Source: Deltaproteobacteria bacterium (GTDB lineage: Bacteria; Desulfobacterota; Desulfarculia; Adiutricales; JAGVGV01). Taken from it: a stretch of DNA of 6,726 nt. The DNA is taken from NCBI GenBank assembly GCA_020056895.1, contig JAGVGV010000393.1:1-6726 (forward strand), read 5' to 3'. Shown piece after piece: positions 1 to 5,880 of the stretch (the first letter of the stretch is position 1; every line of letters begins with the position of its first letter). The translations under genes were made by a program, and so were the position numbers. Below the pieces are notes generated by a model. The model had not been told where the DNA came from, searched no databases, and was given only the letters and a program-made list of their open reading frames with translations.

Positions 1-22
1 CGGATGAATTCAAATTGTTCTT

Positions 23-47
23 ATCCGTGAAATCCGTGTAATCCGTG
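23..47. repeat. Three ATCCGTG units, 9-nt period
   Basis: ATCCGTG occurs at 23-29, 32-38 and 41-47, each unit separated by two bases, giving a 9-nt period. Spacer runs of this type (near-tandem ATCCGTG or ATCTGTG words) are, from memory, widespread between genes in environmental bacterial genomes, including Desulfobacterota. It lies 3' of the transposase-like gene. The units are far too short and closely spaced for a CRISPR. No function is assigned. Confidence 0.6.
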
Positions 48-86
48 GTTGCATTGATTTCCCCTTTTTATTCTTCGCCTGGTCCA

Positions 87-117
87 TCCAAATTCCGTGA
101 TGAAACCGAATTTCGGA
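87..117 (-). terminator. Possible hairpin downstream of the transposase-like gene
   Basis: The segment TCCAAATTC at 87-95 pairs with GAATTTCGGA at 108-117, giving nine base pairs with one bulged base and a 12-nt loop. A smaller alternative is CCGAA-T-TTCGG at 106-116. On the minus strand it lies 24 bases past the stop of the gene at 142-1125. There is no strong T-run right after the stem, so termination is only a guess; it could equally be a remnant of an element end. Confidence 0.3.
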
Positions 118-141
118 GTCCGGGTTCCAAGCCTGTTACTT

Positions 142-1125
142 TTATTTTTTGATGAACGCGGCCTGCCCGGACCGGATTCCGGCCATCCAATGTTTGCCCG
201 CTTTTTCCGCCCATTGGACAATGGAATCCGCCCGGCCGGCCACCCGGTGAAACAACCGCTCGAACCCGGCCACGGTCTCCACCCAGCGGTGGGGGTGAAT
301 CTGAAGGCCCTGGAGGATTTCGGTAAGGGAATCCGGCATAGGTTCCCCGGGATCCGCCGCCCATTGCCGGGCCGTCCAATCGATCAGCGCCAGGTAATCT
401 TCCAGGTCCAAGGACACCCGGCTCCGGCCTTCATCCACCGCCTCCTGGCCCATGGGGCAAAGCCAGGCTTCGGACCGGCCCGGAGCCGCCGGCTGGAGCC
501 GGTCGAAATAGCTGGAATGTTCCATCCGGCCGGGGTCACTCAATAGGGGATGGGTGACGGGAATCAGGTCCACGTAAGCCAGGCAGGTGACGATGGCCGA
601 TTCGTCCAGCAGAACCCGGCATTTGAATCGGCCTTCCCAGAACCGGCCGGTCATGCCGTCCTCCCGGTTGGCGGCGCGGGCCAGTCCTTCGTTCAAACAG
701 CGCATGAACCAGCTAACGCCGCCCAGGCGCTGGCGCAGGTCGCCGATCCGGTCCGGAGATTCGTCCTTTTTCGGGAGGGGGGGCCGTCCGTTTTTTTTCG
801 CCGTTCTTTTTTCCGCCCGGTCCGCCGGAAAAACCCTTCGCCAACGCTGGATGGTTTCCGCGTCCGACCATCCGTCCGTCTGATCGGGCCGGGTCCAAAC
901 CACCACGTCCAACTGATGGGGCGTCACGGCGAACCCCAGAACGTCCACCGCGAATCCTTTGATCTGCTCCTTCAGCCGGTTCCGAACCCACTCTTTCCGG
1001 TGGTCCAGGGACGGCCCGCCGGATGTTTCCCCGCCGCACAGGTACGCCCCCCGGACGCTCCGGGAAACGCAGTGAAACACCCCTTCCTGGTCTTCGGTCG
1101 CCACTTCGGCTCGGGGCAGGGTCAT
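142..1125 (-). CDS. IS200/RAYT-like (Y1 superfamily) transposase homologue with degenerate HUH motif
   Basis: This 327-aa protein belongs to the long IS200-like/REP-associated transposase group. Family signatures are visible: VFHCVSRSVRGAYLCGG (residues 16-32), WTRPD...WSDAETIQRW (77-95), SWFMRCLNEGLARAANREDG (138-157), GRFWEGRFKCRVLLDE (160-175), CLAYVDL (181-187) and a C-terminal region ending in QWAEKAGKHWMAG. Active relatives read roughly MxNHxH at the metal-binding site; here the aligned stretch is TPHQLDVVV (68-76), so both histidines of HxH are replaced by Q71 and D73. The conserved helix around 138-146 also has no tyrosine. Cleavage activity is therefore doubtful. I chose the ATG at 1125 because AGGGAGGTG sits five bases upstream (1131-1139); an in-frame start at 1161 would add 12 unlikely residues (Pro/Gly-rich). 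The reading frame is intact and as GC-rich as its neighbours, suggesting long residence rather than recent arrival. No flanking target duplication was seen. Confidence 0.85.
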   Translation of the reverse strand: MTLPRAEVATEDQEGVFHCVSRSVRGAYLCGGETSGGPSLDHRKEWVRNRLKEQIKGFAVDVLGFAVTPHQLDVVVWTRPDQTDGWSDAETIQRWRRVFPADRAEKRTAKKNGRPPLPKKDESPDRIGDLRQRLGGVSWFMRCLNEGLARAANREDGMTGRFWEGRFKCRVLLDESAIVTCLAYVDLIPVTHPLLSDPGRMEHSSYFDRLQPAAPGRSEAWLCPMGQEAVDEGRSRVSLDLEDYLALIDWTARQWAADPGEPMPDSLTEILQGLQIHPHRWVETVAGFERLFHRVAGRADSIVQWAEKAGKHWMAGIRSGQAAFIKK

Positions 1126-1130
1126 GGAAC

Positions 1131-1139
1131 CACCTCCCT
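1131..1139 (-). promoter_or_regulatory. Shine-Dalgarno that sets the transposase-like gene's start
   Basis: On the minus strand this reads AGGGAGGTG, five bases before the ATG at 1125. It favours that start over the upstream in-frame ATG at 1161. Confidence 0.7.
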
Positions 1140-1187
1140 TTGGATAGGGGCACGGTACCAAACCAGGGGGAGGGCGTCAATGATATC

Positions 1188-1199
1188 TGGCTGTCCAAT
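1188..1199 (+). repeat. Left member of a 12-bp inverted repeat pair
   Basis: TGGCTGTCCAAT here is the reverse complement, with one mismatch, of ATTGGACAGTCA at 2080-2091. The pair begins TG and ends CA, like the ends of many insertion sequences, and encloses the orphan gene at 1279-1926. No target-site duplication is visible outside it, and pairs of this quality are expected by chance in a window of this size. Confidence 0.3.
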
Positions 1200-1235
1200 C
1201 GTTTGGGAAAGAAGGACCGCCTTCCACGGAAAAAG

Positions 1236-1248
1236 GGACAAAAAGTCC
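1236..1248 (-). terminator. Weak hairpin with T-runs after the orphan gene
   Basis: On the minus strand the sequence reads GGAC-TTTTT-GTCC followed by CTTTTTCC, about 30 bases past the TAA of the gene at 1279-1926. The stem has only four pairs, so it would be a weak terminator at best. Confidence 0.25.
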
Positions 1249-1278
1249 TGAGCCTTTCCTGGTTTCCACTACTCTCGC

Positions 1279-1926
1279 TTAAGTATGAGGCGTGAACCTG
1301 GGAATGGGAGTGAACACGCCCCCGGAGGCATCCGCGGGGGTGTAGGCTTCATTGGCCATATCTTTAAAATCCCATTGGAGTGGGGTTGGGGCAATCCCAA
1401 GATAGGTACCCCGGTAGACATGTCGGGCGTTTTGGTCATCCTTTTCAAACCGGAGGACCACCCCGTTATAGCCAAACAGGTCTTTCAGGGTTTTAACCAT
1501 CTTGGGCCATTGGTATTTGGGGGCACGGATTCCACCCCTGATCCGATCACCGCTGTATTCCCATGGGCCAGCGGCGTTGACGTCCCCTATGTCCTTCTTA
1601 TATTTGGCAATCGTCTTCCATCCAGCCGTGGTGCCCATGATGAATATGCCCTGAACGGTCAAACCATCCATCCGAATTCTCGTACGCATTTTTTCCAGAA
1701 GCCGGTCGATGTAATAGTCTCTGTCGCCAATGGTTACATGAGCGCCAAAAACATTTTGGTCCGTTTGGACGGCGAAGGCCAAGCAGGACAGGACATTAGG
1801 AAAATAGATCGGCGTACCCAGGACGCCCCGGCCATAGGTGTCTTCGGGAAGGAAATTGTCGGGAGAAAAAGGGCCGGGCATGGTGGCGAAACTGTCATTA
1901 CCGCAGCGGTATTTTTCAATAGGCAC
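1279..1926 (-). CDS. Orphan 215-aa protein, unknown function; possible CheD/CNF-like fold
   Basis: I do not recognise this protein. The start is GTG at 1926 (reported as Met), with AAAGG seven bases upstream; the frame is closed by TAA a little further up, so no longer version exists. No signal peptide or membrane segment is visible. The Cys48 strand (NVLSCLAFAV, 44-53) is followed by His63 in FGAHVTIGD (60-68), then a helix (DYYIDRLLEKMRTRI, 70-84), a strand (LTVQGIFIMGTTAG, 89-102), a helix (WPKMVKTLKDLFG, 140-152) and strands NGVVLRFEKDD and ARHVYRGTYLG. A strand-Cys, 15-residue gap, strand-His, then helix-strand-helix-strand order recalls glutamine deamidases of the CheD/CNF1 type (CNF1 uses Cys866 and His881, the same spacing). 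That is a hypothesis from pattern alone. Base composition is visibly more AT-rich than the flanking genes, consistent with transfer. The coding character (varied residues, clear start and terminator context) makes it more credible than the antisense frame over it. Confidence 0.7.
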   Translation of the reverse strand: MPIEKYRCGNDSFATMPGPFSPDNFLPEDTYGRGVLGTPIYFPNVLSCLAFAVQTDQNVFGAHVTIGDRDYYIDRLLEKMRTRIRMDGLTVQGIFIMGTTAGWKTIAKYKKDIGDVNAAGPWEYSGDRIRGGIRAPKYQWPKMVKTLKDLFGYNGVVLRFEKDDQNARHVYRGTYLGIAPTPLQWDFKDMANEAYTPADASGGVFTPIPRFTPHT

Positions 1927-1971
1927 GTTGTGGCCTTTCTTAGGGGGGGCTGGTGTACCCCAATTTTACTT

Positions 1972-2001
1972 ATTTTGGGTGCAACTCCTTTTATCTGTCA
2001 A
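1972..2001 (-). promoter_or_regulatory. Candidate promoter of the orphan gene
   Basis: On the minus strand a perfect TTGACA (-35, 1996-2001) is followed after 18 bases by CAAAAT (1972-1977; four of six matches to TATAAT). This would start transcription roughly 40 bases ahead of the GTG at 1926. The -10 is poor, so this is tentative. Confidence 0.4.
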
Positions 2002-2048
2002 CCATGAAATCCAGTATTTTCCGGCGGTCTGGCGGGATTTTCCGCCTT

Positions 2049-2065
2049 GTCCTTTGACAAAGGAC
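2049..2065. promoter_or_regulatory. Palindrome over the -35 box of the iron-sulfur gene (possible operator)
   Basis: GTCCTTT-GAC-AAAGGAC is a perfect 7-bp inverted repeat with a 3-base centre. It fully covers the TTGACA -35 element at 2054-2059, the position expected of a repressor site. No regulator gene is visible in the window, and I cannot match it to a known operator with confidence. Confidence 0.5.
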
Positions 2066-2082
2066 CCGGAACGAAGTAAATT
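2054..2082 (+). promoter_or_regulatory. Sigma70-like promoter of the iron-sulfur gene
   Basis: TTGACA at 2054-2059 and TAAATT at 2077-2082 are separated by exactly 17 bases. The -35 is a perfect consensus and the -10 matches four of six positions. The predicted transcript starts near 2089, leaving a leader of about 55 bases that contains a hairpin at 2103-2118 and the Shine-Dalgarno GAAGGAGA at 2131-2138. Confidence 0.6.
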
Positions 2083-2091
2083 GGACAGTCA
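2080..2091 (-). repeat. Right member of a 12-bp inverted repeat pair
   Basis: ATTGGACAGTCA pairs with TGGCTGTCCAAT at 1188-1199 (11 of 12 positions). It overlaps the -10 box of the iron-sulfur gene's promoter. If the pair marks a mobile element, that element would have brought in part of this promoter. Confidence 0.3.
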
Positions 2092-2102
2092 ACCAAACAA
2101 CG

Positions 2103-2118
2103 GGGCCGCGAACGGCCC
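2103..2118 (+). other. Leader hairpin ahead of the iron-sulfur gene
   Basis: GGGCCG-CGAA-CGGCCC forms a six-pair GC stem with a tetraloop, 12 bases before the Shine-Dalgarno. No T-run follows. It may stabilise or modulate the leader; nothing more can be said. Confidence 0.4.
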
Positions 2119-2144
2119 GGTCCAACCCCTGAAGGAGAGCGCCC

Positions 2145-3230
2145 ATGTCCGACGTGTACCAACAGCTGAGGAAACAGCTCGACCAGTACTCGGTGGGGTA
2201 CCCCGCCACGGCTTCCGGCGTTGAAATCCGCATCCTGAAAAAACTCTTCACCGAAGAGGAAGCCGGGATGTACCTCAAGATGACCATGATGCTGGAATCC
2301 CCCGCCGCGGCCGCCCAGCGGATCGGCCTGGAACCGGGGCCGGTGGCGGCCTTGCTGGATCAGATGGCCGAAAAGGGTTTGCTGTTCCGCCACGGGTCCG
2401 GCGAAAAAGCCAAATACGCGGCTTCGCCCTTCGTAGTGGGTATTTATGAATACCAGTTGCCCACAATGGACCGGGAATTCGCCGAAATGATGGAACAATA
2501 CTACGAGGAAGCCTTTGGCGGGTCCATCGCCGGCGCCGTGAACGTGCTGCGGCCCATTCCCATTGGCCGGTCCATCCCGGTTCAGCATAAAGTGGCGATT
2601 TATGACGAATCCCGCGAAGTGCTTAAAAAACAGAAAAGAATCGCCGTAGCCAACTGCATCTGCCGGGTTCAGCGAAGCCTGGTGGACAAGAACTGCGACA
2701 AACCCGTGGAGGTCTGCCTGGTCTTCGGATCCCATGCCGATTATTACGTAGGCAAAAAGATGGGCCGGATGATCGGCGTGGACGAAGCCCTGGCGATCAT
2801 GGACCGGGCCGAGGAAGCGGGGCTGGTCTCGCAGCCCTTCAACGCCCAGAACCCCGGCGGCATGTGCAACTGTTGCGGCGACTGTTGCGGGCTTTTGCGG
2901 TCTCTCAACCGCATGGAAAAACCGGCCCTGCAGGTGATGTCCAACTACCGGGCCGAAGTGGACGAAGGAAGCTGTTCCGGCTGCGAGGTATGCCTGGACC
3001 GGTGCCAGATGGCCGCCATAAAAATGACGGACGACGGACTGGCTCGGGTGAACCCGGACCGCTGCATCGGCTGCGGCCTGTGCGTGACCACCTGCGCCAC
3101 CGAGGCCATGAAATTACTGCTCAAGCCGGAAGCCGAACGAACCTATCCGCCCGAAAGCGGGATGCAGCACGCCATGGAAATGGCCCAAAAACGGGGCGCC
3201 AGCCTGACGCCCCTGTTTATGGAAAAATAG
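2145..3230 (+). CDS. Iron-sulfur protein: N-terminal helical/winged-helix-like region plus multiple Cys clusters and 2x[4Fe-4S] ferredoxin domain
   Basis: This 361-aa cytoplasmic protein looks like a member of a 4Fe-4S binding family I associate with sulfate-reducing and syntrophic Desulfobacterota; its biochemical role is not established. Residues about 25-95 form a helical region resembling a winged helix (FTEEEA, then AAAAQRIGLEPGPVAALLDQMAEKGLLFRHG). A middle region has PFVVGIYEYQLP (95-106). Cysteine clusters follow: C171-x-C173-R, C184 and C191; then CNCCGDCC at 241-248; then two ferredoxin motifs, C277-x2-C280-x2-C283-x3-C287 and C307-x2-C310-x2-C313-x3-C317. The usual proline after the last cysteine is absent in both, replaced by Q288 and A318. 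There are no membrane segments or signal peptide, so it probably passes electrons between soluble partners or senses redox state. The start is supported by GAAGGAGA six bases before the ATG. It has its own promoter and terminator and no same-strand neighbour, so it appears monocistronic. An electron-transfer or redox-sensing role is inference. Confidence 0.93.
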   Translation: MSDVYQQLRKQLDQYSVGYPATASGVEIRILKKLFTEEEAGMYLKMTMMLESPAAAAQRIGLEPGPVAALLDQMAEKGLLFRHGSGEKAKYAASPFVVGIYEYQLPTMDREFAEMMEQYYEEAFGGSIAGAVNVLRPIPIGRSIPVQHKVAIYDESREVLKKQKRIAVANCICRVQRSLVDKNCDKPVEVCLVFGSHADYYVGKKMGRMIGVDEALAIMDRAEEAGLVSQPFNAQNPGGMCNCCGDCCGLLRSLNRMEKPALQVMSNYRAEVDEGSCSGCEVCLDRCQMAAIKMTDDGLARVNPDRCIGCGLCVTTCATEAMKLLLKPEAERTYPPESGMQHAMEMAQKRGASLTPLFMEK

Positions 3231-3237
3231 AAACATC

Positions 3238-3267
3238 GGGGGCGTCGGTTTCCCGCCGGACGCCCCC
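3238..3267. terminator. Bidirectional terminator-like hairpin between convergent genes
   Basis: GGGGGCGTC at 3238-3246 pairs perfectly with GACGCCCCC at 3259-3267 around a 12-base loop. It begins eight bases after the stop of the iron-sulfur gene. On the plus strand only a short TTGGCTT follows; on the minus strand the bases after the stem read GATGTTTCTATTTTT, which is more U-rich. It could serve both the plus-strand gene and the convergent glycosyltransferase. Confidence 0.65.
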
Positions 3268-3289
3268 TTGGCTTAATCAGGCCCTGGTC

Positions 3290-3299
3290 AAGGCGCCTT
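3290..3299. repeat. Small perfect palindrome
   Basis: AAGGCGCCTT is a perfect 10-bp palindrome lying between the terminator hairpin and the larger nested palindrome at 3303-3342. Chance occurrence is possible; it is listed because it is the middle of three palindromes within 105 bases. Confidence 0.4.
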
Positions 3300-3302
3300 C
3301 AA

Positions 3303-3342
3303 GCCGATGGGACGAGACCGGTCTCGCCGCCCCGTCATCGGC
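3303..3342. repeat. Nested palindrome after the glycosyltransferase gene
   Basis: An outer stem, GCCGATG (3303-3309) with CATCGGC (3336-3342), encloses a perfect 14-bp palindrome CGAGACCGGTCTCG (3313-3326). It lies 15 bases past the TGA of the glycosyltransferase on the minus strand. It may act as that gene's transcript end (no T-run seen) or be an interspersed palindromic element. Confidence 0.5.
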
Positions 3343-3357
3343 CCAAACGACCTGGAA

Positions 3358-5652
3358 TCAGTTTCGTCCGGCCGGATTTCCCGTCAGCCACGACGAATCG
3401 CCGATCTGGAAGGGCGAGGGGATCACCAGACCCGGGGCCAGGGGGTCCGGAGCCGGAACCGGGACCGGCGGGGCTTCCCGGACCAGGTCGGCCAGGCGTT
3501 TTTCAATGCTTCGGAGCACCGCGCTGGCCGGATCTTTGGTCAATCCTCTTCGAGTCAGTTCCGCGGCCTGGTCGTAATCCCGGGTTTGCAGATAAATGGA
3601 AGCCAGCCGGGTCAGGGCTTTCACATGGTCCGGCCGTTTGGCCAAAAAACCTTCCAGGGGCGGTTTCATGTCGTCCCATTGCTTCAATCCCGCGCCCGCG
3701 AAATAAAAGGCATCGATGTTCGCTTCGTCGAAGGGCGCGTATTGGAAGGCCTTCCGGTGGCATTCGAAGGCCAGGTCCAACCGTCCCCGACGTTCGCACA
3801 ATTTTCCCATCAGCCGCTGGGTTTCCGGGTCCTTGGCGCCGTCCCGGGGGCCGATCTTGGCCAAAACCACTTCGGCCCGGTCCAACTGACCGGCGGTCAG
3901 AAACAGTTTGGCGAACCCCAAAAAGGGCTTATGGCTGTTGGCCCGGGTTTTGGACGCCCGGTGGAACATCTGGGACGCCAGCGCCGCCTGGCCGGTTTCG
4001 TACGCGCATTCCCCTAGCCCCATCATGGCCGTAAAGGCTCCCAGTTCCTTGGGAAAATTGAAGGGGAAAATCCGGCTGTCAAAATCGATCCGGTCAAAAT
4101 GGAGGCTGTCCAGAGCCCGGCGGTACGCTTCCAGCGCTTCGCCGAACCGTTTTTGCGCCTGGAGCACCTGACCCAGGCGGATGTAGTTGTCCGGCAGATA
4201 CCCCCGGTCGATCAGAGCCCGGATCTCTTTTTCCGCCGGTTCGTAATCTTCCAGGGCCATCAGAGTTCGGTGGTAATTGTGGATCAGGAATTGGATTCCC
4301 GGCGCTCCTTTGGGAATGGCCAGACATTCCTCGACCGTCCGGCGGGCGTCCTGATACTGGCCCTGGCTGAACTGCCGGCGGTGTTCGGCGTAGGTCACGT
4401 CGAACTTGAACCCGGCGGCGACCATGGGGCCCAACGTGTGGAACTGCACCTGGTGGTTTTTCCGGTTCGGATCGCTTTTCTTTAAAAAATTGTCTTTCCG
4501 GGTCAGAATGTCGAAGGGCGTTTTTTTTTCGTCCTCCACCTGCCATTTGATGCCATCCGTGGTCTTGCCCAGTTCCTTGAGCGCCGCCAGGCCGCCGAAC
4601 AGCCGCTTGGGTATATCCTTGATTTTCAGGTTTTCCGTTATCAGGAACAGATACGCGGCCGACGTTTGTTTGGCGCCGAACCGGTACGATTCGATCAACG
4701 GAAGCCGTTTGGGCGGAGTCAACACATGGATGCCGCCCAGTTCGTTCAGCCGGCCCAGAACGGTCCGGAATTCCTTTTCCGTCCGCCCGGTATTGTTGAC
4801 GAGGTATAAATGGAAGGGATGATCGATGTTGTCGATCAGGTCCATCACCCGCTGAGCCAGGTTGGCTTCGGCCTGGTACACCGGATGGATCAGGGCCACC
4901 TTGTCGATGAACGGCCAGGGTTCGGGTGGAAAGCTGGTTCGGATTCTGCGGACGTTCTGTTTGTAGCTTTCCTTGTCTTTCCGCTGAACCACGCTGATCC
5001 GGTCCGATTTGAACACGGGCATGTAATATTCGCCGGTGGCCTCGGGCACGTGGACGAAATCGTAACAGAAGCAAAGCCGCCGGTTGAGGCTCCATTCAAT
5101 GAGCACCTTCACCGATTCGTCGAAACACCCTACTCGGAAGGCGGCCTCCCGGCGGTGCATCAGGCTAACGTGAAGAACATGGTTGTAGTGGAACATGAAC
5201 TCGCGGTTGAAATCCCGGGAGACCATGATCCGCTTGTCCAGCACATACCGCCGGCCGGTGGCGTCGTCCCGAACGCAGGAAACCGCGTACAGGTCCGAAT
5301 AGGCCAAGCCCGCCTGGGGGTGGTCGTCCAGCGCCTTGGCCAGAACTTCCAGGTGGTTGGGGTAGAACAGGTCGTCGTCCCCCAGGTAGGTGATGTATTC
5401 CCCCCTGGATTGTTCCAGGCCCTGGTTGAACCGGTGGGCCGCGCCCTTGTTCACGTCGTCCGGGAAATACCGGATTCTGGGGTCTTGAAACGAAGCCACT
5501 ACGTCGGCCACGTCCACGCCGCCGTCGTTCAGAACCAACAGCTCCCAATCGGTCATCCGCTGGTCCACCACGCTCTGGATGGCTTCGCGAAGATAATCGG
5601 GACGGTTGAAGGTGGAAATGAGCACCGACGCCTTGGGCGATTCGTGAGTCAT
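3358..5652 (-). CDS. Family 2 glycosyltransferase with second GT-A-like module and TPR repeats
   Basis: This 764-aa protein probably transfers a sugar from a nucleotide donor during surface polysaccharide assembly; donor and acceptor are unknown. Residues 8-215 are a GT2 (GT-A fold) domain: KASVLISTFNRPDYLREAI (7-25), LLVLNDGG (38-45) and the metal/nucleotide site GDDDLFYPNH (91-100). A second segment (251-345) restarts the same pattern, KVALIHPVYQAEANL and HLYLVNNTGR, but has LITENLKI where a DxD would be expected, so it is likely a non-catalytic duplicate. Residues about 420-720 are TPR-like helical pairs, for example NYIRLGQVLQAQKRFGEALE and KALTRLASIYLQTRDYDQAA. The tail from 726 is Pro-rich. 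No signal peptide or membrane helix is visible. I took the ATG at 5652, with GAGG six to nine bases upstream, because the GT domain begins there; a start at 5760 would add 36 Pro/Ser-rich residues. The divergent neighbour gmhB fits a role in LPS or glycan assembly. Confidence 0.92.
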   Translation of the reverse strand: MTHESPKASVLISTFNRPDYLREAIQSVVDQRMTDWELLVLNDGGVDVADVVASFQDPRIRYFPDDVNKGAAHRFNQGLEQSRGEYITYLGDDDLFYPNHLEVLAKALDDHPQAGLAYSDLYAVSCVRDDATGRRYVLDKRIMVSRDFNREFMFHYNHVLHVSLMHRREAAFRVGCFDESVKVLIEWSLNRRLCFCYDFVHVPEATGEYYMPVFKSDRISVVQRKDKESYKQNVRRIRTSFPPEPWPFIDKVALIHPVYQAEANLAQRVMDLIDNIDHPFHLYLVNNTGRTEKEFRTVLGRLNELGGIHVLTPPKRLPLIESYRFGAKQTSAAYLFLITENLKIKDIPKRLFGGLAALKELGKTTDGIKWQVEDEKKTPFDILTRKDNFLKKSDPNRKNHQVQFHTLGPMVAAGFKFDVTYAEHRRQFSQGQYQDARRTVEECLAIPKGAPGIQFLIHNYHRTLMALEDYEPAEKEIRALIDRGYLPDNYIRLGQVLQAQKRFGEALEAYRRALDSLHFDRIDFDSRIFPFNFPKELGAFTAMMGLGECAYETGQAALASQMFHRASKTRANSHKPFLGFAKLFLTAGQLDRAEVVLAKIGPRDGAKDPETQRLMGKLCERRGRLDLAFECHRKAFQYAPFDEANIDAFYFAGAGLKQWDDMKPPLEGFLAKRPDHVKALTRLASIYLQTRDYDQAAELTRRGLTKDPASAVLRSIEKRLADLVREAPPVPVPAPDPLAPGLVIPSPFQIGDSSWLTGNPAGRN

Positions 5653-5714
5653 GGCCGCCTCGATGGGGCCGGACCCGAAGACCGATAAGGTCCTTGAATC
5701 CGGCGAAAAGGGTG

Positions 5715-5736
5715 GGGGACCAATCGATCGGTCCCC
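5715..5736. promoter_or_regulatory. Inverted repeat in the glycosyltransferase leader
   Basis: GGGGACC (5715-5721) and GGTCCCC (5730-5736) form a perfect seven-pair inverted repeat around an 8-base centre, AATCGATC. It lies 63 bases before the glycosyltransferase ATG, inside the predicted untranslated leader, so it could be a regulator site or a leader hairpin. If translation began at 5760 instead, it would be coding. Confidence 0.4.
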
Positions 5737-5880
5737 GGAGATCGATGGGAAGGGAAGCAAACCATATGCCAGAAAGATGGGATTGCAGATTCCAAGGAGC
5801 GGATCGGGACCAGGATTTCCCTGGGAGGGCCAAGGGGAAGGTTTTGCCTAGTGCCATGTCACGCTTTGAATGTCTAAAAA

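Noticed and set aside
23..47. CRISPR-like array
   Set aside because: Seven-base units with two-base gaps cannot be CRISPR repeats and spacers, and no cas gene is present.
550..1251. A 233-codon plus-strand open frame opposite the transposase-like gene
   Set aside because: It is the antisense shadow of a GC-rich gene with clear family motifs; its translation is low-complexity with no domain signature.
1285..2007. A 240-codon plus-strand open frame opposite the orphan gene
   Set aside because: This was the closest call. The minus frame has a plausible Shine-Dalgarno, an upstream TTGACA, and an alternating strand/helix pattern; the plus frame has no Shine-Dalgarno before its ATG and runs through the orphan's promoter region.
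1178..2101. Target-site duplication around the inverted repeat pair
   Set aside because: The bases just outside (ending GATATC on the left, starting ACCAAA on the right) do not match.
4094..5095. A 333-codon minus-strand frame within the glycosyltransferase
   Set aside because: Shifted frame of the real gene; the translation is rich in Arg, Pro and Gly, as expected from out-of-frame GC-rich codons.
4810..5688. A 292-codon plus-strand frame opposite the glycosyltransferase
   Set aside because: Antisense to a well-supported GT2 domain; its Val/His-rich translation is typical of a shadow frame.
5653..5760. N-terminal extension of the glycosyltransferase from the ATG at 5760
   Set aside because: The extra 36 residues are Pro/Ser-rich and the GT2 domain starts directly after the internal Met at 5652, which is preceded by GAGG.
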